A DNA stretch of 64,000 nt, from contig CAKUXX010000010.1 of NCBI GenBank assembly GCA_934702355.1, positions 11,265 to 75,264 on the forward strand, read 5' to 3'. This stretch comes from an uncultured Methanomassiliicoccales archaeon (GTDB lineage: Archaea; Thermoplasmatota; Thermoplasmata; Methanomassiliicoccales; Methanomethylophilaceae). Shown here piece after piece: positions 1 to 8,224 of the stretch. The notes beneath the pieces were generated by a model, which worked only from the letters and a program-made list of their open reading frames with translations, was not told the origin of the DNA and made no database searches. Position 1 is the first letter of the stretch. Every line of letters starts with the position of its first letter. The translations under genes and the position numbers were made by a program.

Positions 1-1367
1 CTTTTGAATCTGCCTTCGTCCTCGAACAGCAGTTTTATCGATTTCAGCTGCTCCAGGACGCCGACCATCTCGTCCATTGTCAGATCCCTGAACGGATACG
101 CGCCCGTGAACACCTTCAAAGCGGTGTCCCTGTCGACCGAACCGCTCATGGTTATCGCGATCAGCTGGTTGGCGACGACCGAAAGCGGACACGGACGTCC
201 CTCATAGAACTCCAGTTCCTTTGCGTCGCATTTCCTGGCGACGACCATTGATTCCGCGACCTCGTCGGGTGCCGTGGCGATGATCTTCGCCCTGATGCGC
301 TCGCCGATGCGGTGTCCGGCACGGCCGGCCCTTTGGATCATGCGCGAAACCTGTCTGGGCGAGTTGTACTGTATGACCATGTCCGTGGATCCCACGTCGA
401 TACCGAGTTCCAGCGAGGATGTGCAGACCAGGGCCTTGATCTCGCCCTTCTTGAACCTGTCCTCCATATCCATCCTGTTCTCCTTCGAAAGGGATCCGTG
501 ATGGACGTCTATGGACAGCGATTCGTCCCATATGTGGTATCTTGCGGCGAGCCATTCCGCGGTCTCCCTCGTGTTAACGAAGAACAGTGTGGACCTGCCG
601 GATTCGATGATCTCCCTCGCGCGGCTCATCACCCCCAGGATCTCAGGGTCGCATTGGAGCTTGTCCAGGAGTTTGGCGTCCTCGCACTGTGCCGGGGATT
701 CGACATCGATGTCGAAGTCACGATGCGTGTCATGTTTCCTGACAGTGACCTCGCGTCTGGTCCCTACAAGGAATCTGGCGACACTTTCCACGTTCCCCAC
801 GGTGGCGGACAGTCCGATCCTCTGATATTCGCCTGCGATCAGGCACAATCTCTCCAATGCTACGCTCAACTGGGCGCCCCTCTCGGTGTTAGATAGCTCG
901 TGGATCTCGTCGATGACCACCCATTGGACGCTCTTCATGTGCTCCACCAGGCGTTTGCCCGTGAACAGCACCTGCATCGTCTCTGGTGTGGTGATGAGGA
1001 TCTCCGGAGGGTGTTGGGACTGATGGTTCCTCTCCGCCTGGGATGTGTCGCCGTGTCTGACGCCCACGGTGATTCCGAGTGCTTTCCCGTACTCCTCCAT
1101 CCTGCGCATCATGTCCCTGTTGAGCGCTCTCAGAGGGGTGATGTAGATGCACCTGAAGCCGGATTTGGAACCTTTGGTGTGGTATATCTCATTGAAGATC
1201 GGAAGCATCGCGGCCTCGGTCTTCCCGATGCCCGTGGGTGCCACGAGGAGGATGTTGCCCCCTTTCTGGATGCGCGGTATGACGTCTGCCTGGGGCGGTG
1301 TGGGTTCTGTTATGCCCCTTTCCGCAAGCGCGGACAAGAGTTCGGGGCACAGATTCTGAAAAGGCAT
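1..1367 (-). CDS. lhr: Lhr-type superfamily 2 DNA/RNA helicase (partial, C-terminus outside window)
   Basis: ATP-dependent helicase of the large Lhr/Ski2-like group, nucleic-acid unwinding in repair or RNA metabolism. Read on the minus strand from ATG 1367; 455 residues are present and the frame is still open at base 1, so the C-terminal part lies outside. Visible motifs: a Q-motif-like start (TPPQADVIP, residues 23-31), Walker A APTGIGKTE (43-51), TPLRALNRD, TTPETMQ, Walker B VIDEIHELSNTERG, the SAT motif GLSATVGN, and motifs V/VI ending in QRAGRAGHR. The run DEIHELSNTERG is characteristic of Lhr rather than Hel308. It follows hdrD by 43 bases, but a terminator hairpin separates the two. Exact subclass (Lhr-core versus ASH-Ski2) cannot be settled without the C-terminus. 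Confidence 0.85.
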   Translation of the reverse strand, partial: MPFQNLCPELLSALAERGITEPTPPQADVIPRIQKGGNILLVAPTGIGKTEAAMLPIFNEIYHTKGSKSGFRCIYITPLRALNRDMMRRMEEYGKALGITVGVRHGDTSQAERNHQSQHPPEILITTPETMQVLFTGKRLVEHMKSVQWVVIDEIHELSNTERGAQLSVALERLCLIAGEYQRIGLSATVGNVESVARFLVGTRREVTVRKHDTHRDFDIDVESPAQCEDAKLLDKLQCDPEILGVMSRAREIIESGRSTLFFVNTRETAEWLAARYHIWDESLSIDVHHGSLSKENRMDMEDRFKKGEIKALVCTSSLELGIDVGSTDMVIQYNSPRQVSRMIQRAGRAGHRIGERIRAKIIATAPDEVAESMVVARKCDAKELEFYEGRPCPLSVVANQLIAITMSGSVDRDTALKVFTGAYPFRDLTMDEMVGVLEQLKSIKLLFEDEGRFK

Positions 1368-1382
1368 GAAAAAGTGAAAGGT

Positions 1383-1401
1383 GCCGGGGTCATGCCCCGG
1401 C
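1383..1401 (-). terminator. hairpin terminator after hdrD
   Basis: Seven-base perfect stem GCCGGGG/CCCCGGC with a five-base loop, ten bases beyond the hdrD stop. Read on the minus strand it is followed by a T-rich run just before the helicase start. Confidence 0.6.
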
Positions 1402-1410
1402 TTTCAAGGA

Positions 1411-2616
1411 TCACTCCTTAGGCTCTTCCTTCTTGGGTGCGGTGACCTCGAGCAGGACCTGGGACAGGTCCATGACCTTGATGTTGGAGCCGATCTTCTT
1501 GGCTCCCTGGGTGAGGTTCAGCACACAGAACGGGCAGCAGGTGATGAGGATTTCGGCACCGGTGGCCTCTGCATCCCTTATCCTCTCTGCCGCGATAGCG
1601 GTGGCGAAGTCGTTGAACTGACTCTTGTATCCTCCGCCTGCTCCGCAGCACCTGGAGTTCTCCCTGGACCTCTCCATCTCGACGAACTCGACACCCTTGA
1701 TCTTCTTGATGACGTTCCTGGGAGCGTCGAAGACTCCGGAGTGCCTTCCGAGGTGGCAGGGGTCGTGGTATGTGACCTTGTGGTTGAACTCGTTGTTGAG
1801 GGGCAGCTTCCTGTCGGCGATGAGCTGCTCGACGTACTGCGAGAAGTGGTAGACGTTCTGTCCGACTTTGGCGTAGTACTTTCCGAAGTCGCTGGAGACG
1901 GTCTTGTAGCATCCGGAGCAGGTCATGACCATGTCCTTCGCACCCATTCCGTCGGCCTTCTCGACGACGGTCTCGGCGCATCCGAGGGATGCGGTCTTGG
2001 TTCCGGTCCTCAGAAGGGGCGAGGAGCAGCACCATTCTTTGTCTCCGAGGCAGTTCATCTTCACACCGGCCCTGGAGAGGACTGTGACTCCGGCCTGGGC
2101 GATGTGCTGCATCCTGTAGGATCCTGTGCATCCTGCGAAGAAGATGACGTCCGGAGGGTTGGACCTCTCGACGTCTGCAGGCCACCAGGCGTCCCTCTTG
2201 GACGGGGGCTCGTTGTAGGGGTTGTGGTTGGCAGCGATGCTCTTGGCCATTCCCTTGTGGGCGGACAGAGGTCCGACGCCGTTGTCGACGAGCCAGGCCC
2301 TCAGCTCTTCCCAGAACTCGACGAGGTGGATCTGAGCGTGGCAGACGACCTCGCAGTTTCCGCATCCTGTGCACTTGTACATGGCATCGACGAACTCGGG
2401 GTTCAGAGTGACCTCCCTGTCGAGCATCTTGTCCAAGGCGCCGGTTCCGGCCTTGTCGAGCTGGTTGATGTAGTAGATCTTTCCCCTGGGGGTGACGGAC
2501 TCCCAAGGAGTCTGGTTGTGCGCCTCGCACACATCGATGCAGTATCCGCACTGCAGACAGGCTGTCAGGACCTTCTGAACGCGGGGCAGTTTGATGAATT
2601 CTGGTTTCTTTACCAT
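1411..2616 (-). CDS. hdrD: CoB-CoM heterodisulfide reductase subunit D (HdrD)
   Basis: Catalytic subunit that reduces the CoM-S-S-CoB heterodisulfide made by methyl-CoM reductase, the terminal step of methanogenic energy conservation. The 401-residue protein has two [4Fe-4S] motifs near the N-terminus (CLQCGYCIDVC and CTGCGNCEVVC), then two CCG domains: the first with CTGSYR, CCSSPLLRTG and CSGCY, the second with CHLGRH, CCGAGGG and CCPFC. This is HdrD rather than HdrB because the ferredoxin part is fused. No hdrE is adjacent; in Methanomassiliicoccales HdrD is thought to work with a membrane partner encoded elsewhere. Start chosen at ATG 2616 because GGAGG lies about eight bases upstream and a TATA box sits at 2682-2689. 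An in-frame extension to 2733 would cross that promoter. Confidence 0.9.
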   Translation of the reverse strand: MVKKPEFIKLPRVQKVLTACLQCGYCIDVCEAHNQTPWESVTPRGKIYYINQLDKAGTGALDKMLDREVTLNPEFVDAMYKCTGCGNCEVVCHAQIHLVEFWEELRAWLVDNGVGPLSAHKGMAKSIAANHNPYNEPPSKRDAWWPADVERSNPPDVIFFAGCTGSYRMQHIAQAGVTVLSRAGVKMNCLGDKEWCCSSPLLRTGTKTASLGCAETVVEKADGMGAKDMVMTCSGCYKTVSSDFGKYYAKVGQNVYHFSQYVEQLIADRKLPLNNEFNHKVTYHDPCHLGRHSGVFDAPRNVIKKIKGVEFVEMERSRENSRCCGAGGGYKSQFNDFATAIAAERIRDAEATGAEILITCCPFCVLNLTQGAKKIGSNIKVMDLSQVLLEVTAPKKEEPKE

Positions 2617-2681
2617 CTTGCCGTCCTCCGGACTGTGCGCGACCTCGGGGGTCGCATATGCTCGTTGCCAGAATCCTGGGG

Positions 2682-2689
2682 TATTTAAC
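2682..2689 (-). promoter_or_regulatory. TATA box of hdrD
   Basis: Minus-strand GTTAAATA, about 70 bases before the ATG at 2616. It predicts a leader of roughly 40 bases that contains the GGAGG ribosome site. Confidence 0.55.
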
Positions 2690-2780
2690 CGTTCCAGGGG
2701 TGCGCGGACGAAGATGCGTTCCATGGGATGCAAAAAATGAGAATCAATGAGATTATCAACGATGGTTGTATTCTAGATGT

Positions 2781-3968
2781 ATGGACACGCCTAAGGTGTA
2801 CGACGACTGGACGGGCAACATAGTCAACGGTCTGGACATCAGGAGCCTGGACATAGGTGCCATCAAGGCCGCCAGGGCATCCTTCGGGGAGCGCTTCCCG
2901 GACCGTGCCAAGGAGGCGGCGGCATGGGACGATCAGACCTTCCTGTCGAGGGCGGGCGTGTTCAAGCGTGGCAAGGTCACCGTCGCCGCGTTGATCCTTC
3001 TGGGAAAGAAGGGGGCGGATGTGCTTCCCCCATCGCTATGCATCCGCTGGAGGCTTTACGATACCGATGGGGTTCTTCAGGACACCCGCATCTTCGACGG
3101 TCCCGCCGTCCTCACATCCATCAGTTCGGTGTCCATGATATGCAACTGGTCCGTGAAGACCTCCGCAGGGGATGTGGTGTCCGCGTACCGCACGTCCACA
3201 CTGTTGGAGGCTGTCCGCAATGCCGTGGCCCATCAGGACTATTCCCTCGGAGGCACAATCGATCTTGTCGAAAGGGAGGGGGAGTCCGTGACCGTGATAA
3301 GCAACGGCAGATTCCCCGACCGCAGTCCGGAATCCTTTGTGAAAGGATCTCCCATGACAGGTCCCAAGCGGAATCCGTTCCTCTATTCCGCGATGGCGGG
3401 TCTCGGATTGATCCCCGCGTCCTCGAGCGGCATACGCTCGATGTACCTCTCGCAGGCGTTCCGCCATTTCCCTATGCCTGATTATGACATCCTCGACGAC
3501 AGGGTCGCCGTCCGCTTCTCCGGTTCCAGAGGGGGATCCTATGCCCGCGTCCTCGATCTGAGGGACGATCTGGACATCACCGCCGTGATCGACCTGGACA
3601 AGCTGGCCAAGAACCGTTTCGTTCCCGATAGGAGATTGAAGGCCCTTGCGCGCCGCGGACTCATAGAGATGGTCGGGGATCTGCCCTGCATAGCATCCGG
3701 AGCGGGTCAGGAGGTGGCCTCCGCATACACAGCGGGCACGCCTCAGGAAGCGGTCCTGCAGCTGATGGCGGACAAAGGGTGGGCGACGCGTTCCGATGTG
3801 GCGGAGATCCTGGCATCGAGGGATTCGAAGGAGCTGACGCAGGAGCAGTTGAAGGTGAAGGCGACGAATCTGCTTCAGACCATGCGGAAACAGGGACTCA
3901 TCACGAAATCCGACGGGAACACCCGTTCTGCGAGATATGTCATGATCGATGGATCGGAAAATGAATGA
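2781..3968 (+). CDS. HATPase_c_4 / winged-helix protein (RecG-related regulator family, AlbA_2 part missing)
   Basis: Function unknown. The 395-residue protein resembles the C-terminal two thirds of the AlbA_2-HATPase_c_4 family often annotated as RecG-like or putative transcriptional regulator. Visible are the linker KVTVAALILLGKKG, the HATPase-like core with EAVRNAVAHQDYSLGG and an NGRFP turn, and a winged-helix tail after residue 330. The N-terminal AlbA_2 (Schlafen-like) domain of about 130 residues is absent; upstream sequence is the hdrD promoter, so this is a short family version rather than a local frameshift. ATG 2781 is preferred over an in-frame TTG at 2766. No clear ribosome site, possibly leaderless. 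It runs up to two bases from tRNA-Met. Confidence 0.65.
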   Translation: MDTPKVYDDWTGNIVNGLDIRSLDIGAIKAARASFGERFPDRAKEAAAWDDQTFLSRAGVFKRGKVTVAALILLGKKGADVLPPSLCIRWRLYDTDGVLQDTRIFDGPAVLTSISSVSMICNWSVKTSAGDVVSAYRTSTLLEAVRNAVAHQDYSLGGTIDLVEREGESVTVISNGRFPDRSPESFVKGSPMTGPKRNPFLYSAMAGLGLIPASSSGIRSMYLSQAFRHFPMPDYDILDDRVAVRFSGSRGGSYARVLDLRDDLDITAVIDLDKLAKNRFVPDRRLKALARRGLIEMVGDLPCIASGAGQEVASAYTAGTPQEAVLQLMADKGWATRSDVAEILASRDSKELTQEQLKVKATNLLQTMRKQGLITKSDGNTRSARYVMIDGSENE

Positions 3969-3969
3969 G

Positions 3970-4043
3970 TGGGCCCTGCCGGATTTGAACCGACGGCCAT
4001 CTGGTTATGAGCCAGACGCTCTACCTGTCTAAGCTAAGAGCCC
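3970..4043 (-). tRNA. tRNA with CAT anticodon, probably elongator tRNA-Met
   Basis: Minus-strand cloverleaf with acceptor GGGCTCT/AGGGCCC, anticodon stem TCTGG/CCAGA enclosing loop CTCATAA, and T-loop GGTTCAAATCC. The GGCTCATAACC arm matches archaeal elongator Met. tRNA-Ile with a modified CAT anticodon cannot be excluded. CCA is not encoded. Confidence 0.85.
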
Positions 4044-4124
4044 GATGAGGCACCCTATGGAGGAAGTTGTTAAAAACCTATCGGATAAGGGTGTGGTGAA
4101 TCGAAAGGAATGAAGAAAAGATGG

Positions 4125-4197
4125 CGCCGCCACACGGATTTGAACCGAGGACCTTGTGATTAACAGTCACACGCTCTACCTGCTGAGCTACGGCGGC
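4125..4197 (-). tRNA. tRNA-Asn(GTT)
   Basis: Minus-strand cloverleaf with acceptor GCCGCCG, anticodon stem TGTGA/TCACA around CTGTTAA (anticodon GTT), T-arm GGTTCAAATCC and discriminator G as expected for Asn. Lies 82 bases from the CAT tRNA on the same strand. Confidence 0.92.
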
Positions 4198-4264
4198 TTA
4201 GTAAATGAGCGATTGGAGATTTCATATAAAAATATTTGCAAGTACGGATTTTTCAAACGGTCGC

Positions 4265-4639
4265 TCAGGCGTCGTTTTCATCATCAGCTGATTTCTTTTT
4301 CTGCTTTTCAGCCGACGAAACACCCTTTTTATCCGCATCTTCTGTGGCTGACGGGATTCCGCCAGGGCCGTAGAGCGCATCGCGGGCCATCACAAGGTGC
4401 TCCGCCACGTTCTCGCCCCTGGATGTGAGCTCATACACCCTCATCTGTCTGGTATGGGATTCCAAGTGCTCGGTCAGGAGTCCGAGATCCTCCAATTTCT
4501 CCGCTGTCTTCACCACGGTCTTGTAGTTCTTTGCTATCCTGAGCAGGTCTGTGGCCATGATCTTGCCCTCTTCGTAGACGAGGGACAGTATGTCCGTGGC
4601 ATAGCGCATTGACAGGGGAGACTGGTAATCCGTATCCAT
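4265..4639 (-). CDS. winged-helix DNA-binding protein
   Basis: A 124-residue protein with an N-terminal winged-helix fold (residues about 8-80). Helices include YATDILSLVYEEGKIMATDLLRI and the recognition region VKTAEKLEDLGLL, followed by a wing with VYELTSRG. The C-terminal 30 residues are charged and probably disordered, rich in Lys, Glu and Asp. The helix-turn-helix plus ELTSRG wing is the pattern of small archaeal MarR/ArsR-like regulators. Single gene facing the LarA-family gene across about 160 bases, so it could control that operon, but this is inference only. Exact family not recognised. Confidence 0.7.
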   Translation of the reverse strand: MDTDYQSPLSMRYATDILSLVYEEGKIMATDLLRIAKNYKTVVKTAEKLEDLGLLTEHLESHTRQMRVYELTSRGENVAEHLVMARDALYGPGGIPSATEDADKKGVSSAEKQKKKSADDENDA

Positions 4640-4760
4640 AATCCGTTTCTAATTTGCGGTCATATTTCAATCTATACGGGATTTCCTACCGATGACTACG
4701 ATGCGATGCGGCCTTCCCTATTATAATACTATATTAGTCACGGCGACGGCGTGCGTTTGT

Positions 4761-4769
4761 TTTTATAAG
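4761..4769 (+). promoter_or_regulatory. TATA box of the racemase operon
   Basis: TTTTATAAG, centred about 33 bases before ATG 4798, so the leader is very short. A second AT-rich stretch (4719-4735) could serve the opposite gene. Confidence 0.6.
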
Positions 4770-4797
4770 GGATTCTCCAATCAAGAACCTGGTCCAA

Positions 4798-6039
4798 ATG
4801 ATTGTGGATGTGAAGTACGGTAAGGACGGGGTCCAGAAAGTGGACATCCCCGACAGGAATTACATTGGGACATACTACCCTAAAGACGTCGAATGCGGAA
4901 ACCCCGATGAGGTCATCGGAGCATCCATAGACGATCCGATCGGATACGATTCGCTCGATGATTTCCTCAAAGGCGGGAAGGACGTAGTCTTCATCGTCAA
5001 CGACGGTACCCGTCCCACGCCTACGGCGAAGGTTCTGGACGCCCTCTCCAAGAGGATGGACCTGAGGTCCGCCAGATACATCATCGCAACGGGGACCCAC
5101 AGGGACATGACCGAGGAGGAGTACGACTTCGTCTTCGGTTCCCATTATCAGGAGCTCAAGGACCGTATCATCTGCCATGATGCGAAGAACTCCGAGTGTG
5201 TCAACCTCGGAACATCGAAGAACGGCACGCCCATGGAGGTTAACAAGGTCGCCGTCGATGCGGACAGGCTCGTCATCATAACATCCGTGGAGCCCCACTA
5301 CTTCGCAGGATACACAGGCGGGAGGAAATCGTTCCTTCCCGGAGTCGCCTCCTACAGGACCATCGAGGCGAACCATAAGCTCGCCATGAGCAAGGAGGCA
5401 CAGTCCCTCGTTCTGGAAGGAAACCCCGTCCACGAGGACATGATGGATGCATTGGAGGTCGTCAAAGGAAAGGAGATCTTCTCCATCCAGATGGTCCTCG
5501 ACAGGCATCAGAACATCTACAAGGTCGCTTCCGGAGCACTCAACCCCGCGTTCGACAAGGCTGTCGGCTGGGCCAACGAGGTGTTCTCGGTGCCCATACC
5601 GGAGAAGGCCGACGTCGTCATATCCGTCGCCCCTTATCCGATGGATGTGGACCTCTACCAGTCCCAGAAGGCTCTGGACAACGGTAAATGGGCCCTCAAG
5701 GAAGGCGGGAAGATCATCATGGTGTCCAAATGCAGGGAAGGCATCGGTCACGCGACCTTCCTGAAGCAGCTCTCCTCGTCCAAGGATCCCGAGAAGGTCC
5801 TCGAGAATCTGAGGGCGGAGTACAAGCTCGGATACCACAAGGCCGCGAAGATGGCAGAGATCGCCACATGGGCCTCGATCTGGGCAGTCACGGACCTCGA
5901 ACCGAAGCTGCTGGAGGATGCGAACATCACCCCGTTCCCCTCTGTGGCGGATGCGGTCGGAAAGGCGTTGGCCGAGAATCCCGACGCCAGGGTCATGGTC
6001 CTCATGGACGGAAGCGTTACCATTCCAAGGTTGGTGTGA
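4798..6039 (+). CDS. larA: LarA-family nickel-pincer-dependent racemase
   Basis: Member of the LarA (DUF2088) family, which uses the nickel-pincer nucleotide to racemise or epimerise 2-hydroxy acids. The 413-residue protein has DGTRPTP (69-75), GTH (H101), H167, GGRK (K177), H193 and K291. Each of these sits seven residues before the functional residues I recall for Lactiplantibacillus LarA (H108, H174, K184, H200, K298), so the active site looks complete. The substrate is unknown, since this family includes many non-lactate enzymes. The gene is followed by a CCG-domain iron-sulfur oxidoreductase subunit after three bases, which suggests stereochemical conversion and oxidation of a hydroxy acid in one route. 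No larB, larC or larE is nearby. Confidence 0.85.
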   Translation: MIVDVKYGKDGVQKVDIPDRNYIGTYYPKDVECGNPDEVIGASIDDPIGYDSLDDFLKGGKDVVFIVNDGTRPTPTAKVLDALSKRMDLRSARYIIATGTHRDMTEEEYDFVFGSHYQELKDRIICHDAKNSECVNLGTSKNGTPMEVNKVAVDADRLVIITSVEPHYFAGYTGGRKSFLPGVASYRTIEANHKLAMSKEAQSLVLEGNPVHEDMMDALEVVKGKEIFSIQMVLDRHQNIYKVASGALNPAFDKAVGWANEVFSVPIPEKADVVISVAPYPMDVDLYQSQKALDNGKWALKEGGKIIMVSKCREGIGHATFLKQLSSSKDPEKVLENLRAEYKLGYHKAAKMAEIATWASIWAVTDLEPKLLEDANITPFPSVADAVGKALAENPDARVMVLMDGSVTIPRLV

Positions 6040-6042
6040 TTA

Positions 6043-7137
6043 ATGACTAATTTCGAAGTTGATAGGCTCGAGAAGGTCAGGAACGCCGTCAATTGCTGCA
6101 CAATGTGCGGTTTCTGCAAGAGCGTCTGCCCTTCCTTCAAATCGATCGGATGGGACTCCGCCCTCTCAAGAGGACGCATCGCCCTGACATACGGTCTCCT
6201 CATCGGGGACCTTCAGCCCGACGAGTCCGTCGTCAGGAACATGTACACATGCACGACATGCGCGGACTGCGTCCGCAGGTGCCCCTCCAAGGTCGACATC
6301 GTCGACATCATCGAGGACTGCCGTGCCGATCTGGTCAAGGCCGGATGCATCCTTCCGAAGCACAAGGCCATGTGCGACAACATCCTCGCCGACGGCAACC
6401 CGTTCGGCGAGAAGACGCCCCGCAGGGAGGCACTCGGAAAGGAGCCCCACAAGGCGAAGGTCGGTTATTTCGCAGGCTGCACGGCCACATTCAGGTCCAA
6501 GGCCACCGCGAAGGCGACCCTGTCCATCCTCGATAAGCTCGGAGAGGACTACACCACCGTGGACGAGACCTGCTGCGGATCCGTCATGCAGAGGGTCGGA
6601 TGGCCCCAGGAGGACGTCACCGAGCTCATGAAGCGCAACGTGGAGTCCATCAAGGCGCTCGGAATCGAGACGCTCGTGCTCTCCTGCGCCGGATGCTACA
6701 GGATGTTCAAGATCGAGTACCCGAAGTACGTGGACGTCCCGTTCGAAGTGCTCCACATCACCGAGTACCTGGCGAAGAAGGACCTCAAGCTCAAGCCCAT
6801 GTCCGGCGTCGTGACATACCACGATCCCTGCCACCTCGGAAGGCACTGCGGTGTGTACGAGGCCCCCAGGGAAGTCATCTCCAAGATCCCTGGCATAGAG
6901 TTCAGGGAGATGGAGTTCAACAGGAAGTTCAGCCACTGCTGCGGAGGAGGCGGCGGTGTCAGGGCCGCATACCCTGAAGAATCCATGGACATCGCATCCA
7001 CAAGGCTCGACGAGGCCGATTTCGCCGATGTCATCATAACAACTTGCCCCTTCTGCGTCAACAACCTCGATGCCGCAAAGGGCGACAGGAAGCTCGTCGT
7101 CAGGGATCTCGTCGAGATCGTGGACGAGCTCCTATGA
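6043..7137 (+). CDS. HdrD/GlpC-like iron-sulfur oxidoreductase with two CCG domains
   Basis: Paralogue of HdrD, 364 residues. The N-terminus has two [4Fe-4S] motifs (CTMCGFCKSVC and CTTCADCVRRC). Two CCG domains follow: CTATFR, CCGSVMQRVG and CAGCY, then CHLGRH, CCGGGGG and CPFC. Such proteins act as HdrD-type reductases or as the iron-sulfur subunit (GlcF, LldE and GlpC type) of flavoprotein hydroxy-acid dehydrogenases. No FAD-binding GlcD-like gene is adjacent. It is three bases behind the LarA-family gene and overlaps folP by four bases (ATGA), so the three form one transcription unit. The link to LarA favours a hydroxy-acid role over a second heterodisulfide reductase, but both remain open. 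Confidence 0.82.
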   Translation: MTNFEVDRLEKVRNAVNCCTMCGFCKSVCPSFKSIGWDSALSRGRIALTYGLLIGDLQPDESVVRNMYTCTTCADCVRRCPSKVDIVDIIEDCRADLVKAGCILPKHKAMCDNILADGNPFGEKTPRREALGKEPHKAKVGYFAGCTATFRSKATAKATLSILDKLGEDYTTVDETCCGSVMQRVGWPQEDVTELMKRNVESIKALGIETLVLSCAGCYRMFKIEYPKYVDVPFEVLHITEYLAKKDLKLKPMSGVVTYHDPCHLGRHCGVYEAPREVISKIPGIEFREMEFNRKFSHCCGGGGGVRAAYPEESMDIASTRLDEADFADVIITTCPFCVNNLDAAKGDRKLVVRDLVEIVDELL

Positions 7138-7934
7138 TAACCTCTTTCCAGACCAGAGGGTCCCCCGAAAGGGGCCCGCTGGTCATGGGCATATTGAACG
7201 TGACCCCCGATTCATTCTCAGACGGGGGCATGTGGAACGATGTGGACTCCGCATTGTCGCACGCATCCGACATGATCGACCAGGGTGCGGACATAATCGA
7301 CATAGGTGCGGAATCCACGCGCCCCGGTTCTCTGCCCGTCTCGGCTTCGGATGAGATATCCCGTCTGAAGCCTGTTCTCAAGGAACTGATCCCCTCTGTG
7401 GACGTTCCCATATCCGTGGATACGCTGAAGACCGAGGTCGCCGAGGAATGCCTCTCGCTTGGCGCGGACATCATCAACGATGTCAACGGCCTTCGTTCCG
7501 AGGGAATGGCCGAGGTATGCGCTTCCGCCGGAGCATATGTTGTGATAATGCACATGGCCGGAATGCAGAACACCACCCACAACTCAGTGATGGGTGACGA
7601 TTTCGCGTCGGAGATCAGGTCGTTCCTCAGGACTCAGACCGAAAAGGCGCTGGATGCGGGCGTGCGCAAGGACAGGCTGATCATGGATCCGGGGATAGGG
7701 TTCGGCAAGACGGTCGATCAGAATGTATGGATCCTCGAGAACAGCGGATACTTCTCCGACGGTTATCCTGTCCTGTCCGGTTCGTCGCGCAAGAGGTTCA
7801 TACGCGCAACCTACCCTGAAACGGATGTCGATGATGCATCCGCGGATGCCGCTCTGAGGGCGTACAGGTCAGGTGCGGACATAGTCCGCGTCCATGATGT
7901 CGGCAGGACCGTGTCTATGGTCAGGCAAAGATGA
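7134..7934 (+). CDS. folP: dihydropteroate synthase
   Basis: Condenses a pterin pyrophosphate with p-aminobenzoate or a related amine in folate or methanopterin synthesis. The 266-residue TIM-barrel protein shows LVMGILNVTPDSFSDGG (residues 17-33), GADIIDIGAESTRPG, ISVDTLK, DIINDVNGL, DPGIGFGK, GSSRKRF and a final IVRVHDV. These are the standard pterin- and phosphate-binding loops of the bacterial-type enzyme. ATG 7134 overlaps the preceding stop (ATGA); the longer in-frame reading lies inside the upstream gene. It overlaps the end of the convergent zinc-ribbon gene by 14 bases. Whether the amine is p-aminobenzoate or a methanopterin-type substrate cannot be told. Confidence 0.92.
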   Translation: MITSFQTRGSPERGPLVMGILNVTPDSFSDGGMWNDVDSALSHASDMIDQGADIIDIGAESTRPGSLPVSASDEISRLKPVLKELIPSVDVPISVDTLKTEVAEECLSLGADIINDVNGLRSEGMAEVCASAGAYVVIMHMAGMQNTTHNSVMGDDFASEIRSFLRTQTEKALDAGVRKDRLIMDPGIGFGKTVDQNVWILENSGYFSDGYPVLSGSSRKRFIRATYPETDVDDASADAALRAYRSGADIVRVHDVGRTVSMVRQR

Positions 7935-8124
7935 GCTTGGCTGCGATCATCACCACGATGACGATGCCTGCCGACGCATAGAACATGACATCCTTCATCT
8001 TCTCCTTCTTCTCCCTCTGAATCACGGCGTTCCTGCAAGTCTCATCGCAATAATCATTGCCGAACGGGATCGGATCTCCGCAATACTTGCAGTGCGAGTG
8101 TTCGGGAAGCCTTACGCTGACCAT
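7921..8124 (-). CDS. zinc-ribbon single-pass membrane protein (DUF2116-like)
   Basis: A 67-residue protein with a zinc-binding knuckle CKYCGDPIPFGNDYCDETC (residues 12-30), a basic linker RNAVIQREKKEKMK and one C-terminal membrane helix (about 46-65, VMFYASAGIVIVVMIAAKLIF). The DUF2116 family is archaeal and of unknown function. Short proteins of this shape are predicted tail-anchored. Its TATA box is probably the minus-strand GGTTTAATAT near 8143-8152, making it nearly leaderless. The 3' end overlaps folP on the opposite strand. Confidence 0.75.
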   Translation of the reverse strand: MVSVRLPEHSHCKYCGDPIPFGNDYCDETCRNAVIQREKKEKMKDVMFYASAGIVIVVMIAAKLIFA

Positions 8125-8224
8125 GACACCGCATCTAGCTAGAATGATATTAAACCGTGGCTGGTCAGCTTATAGTCTGATACGGGCTAACATCGTTGCC
8201 ATGACATTATGGCAGGATGGAAAG

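Noticed and set aside
1381..2688. Long plus-strand open frame over hdrD
   Set aside because: It is the antisense shadow of hdrD, with Asp/Gly/Val-rich composition, no domain, and frame phase tied to the GC-rich codons of the real gene.
6043..7137. Second copy of catalytic HdrD for methanogenesis
   Set aside because: The motif set fits, but context with a LarA-family gene and the shorter length make a hydroxy-acid oxidoreductase subunit at least as likely, so it was not named hdrD.
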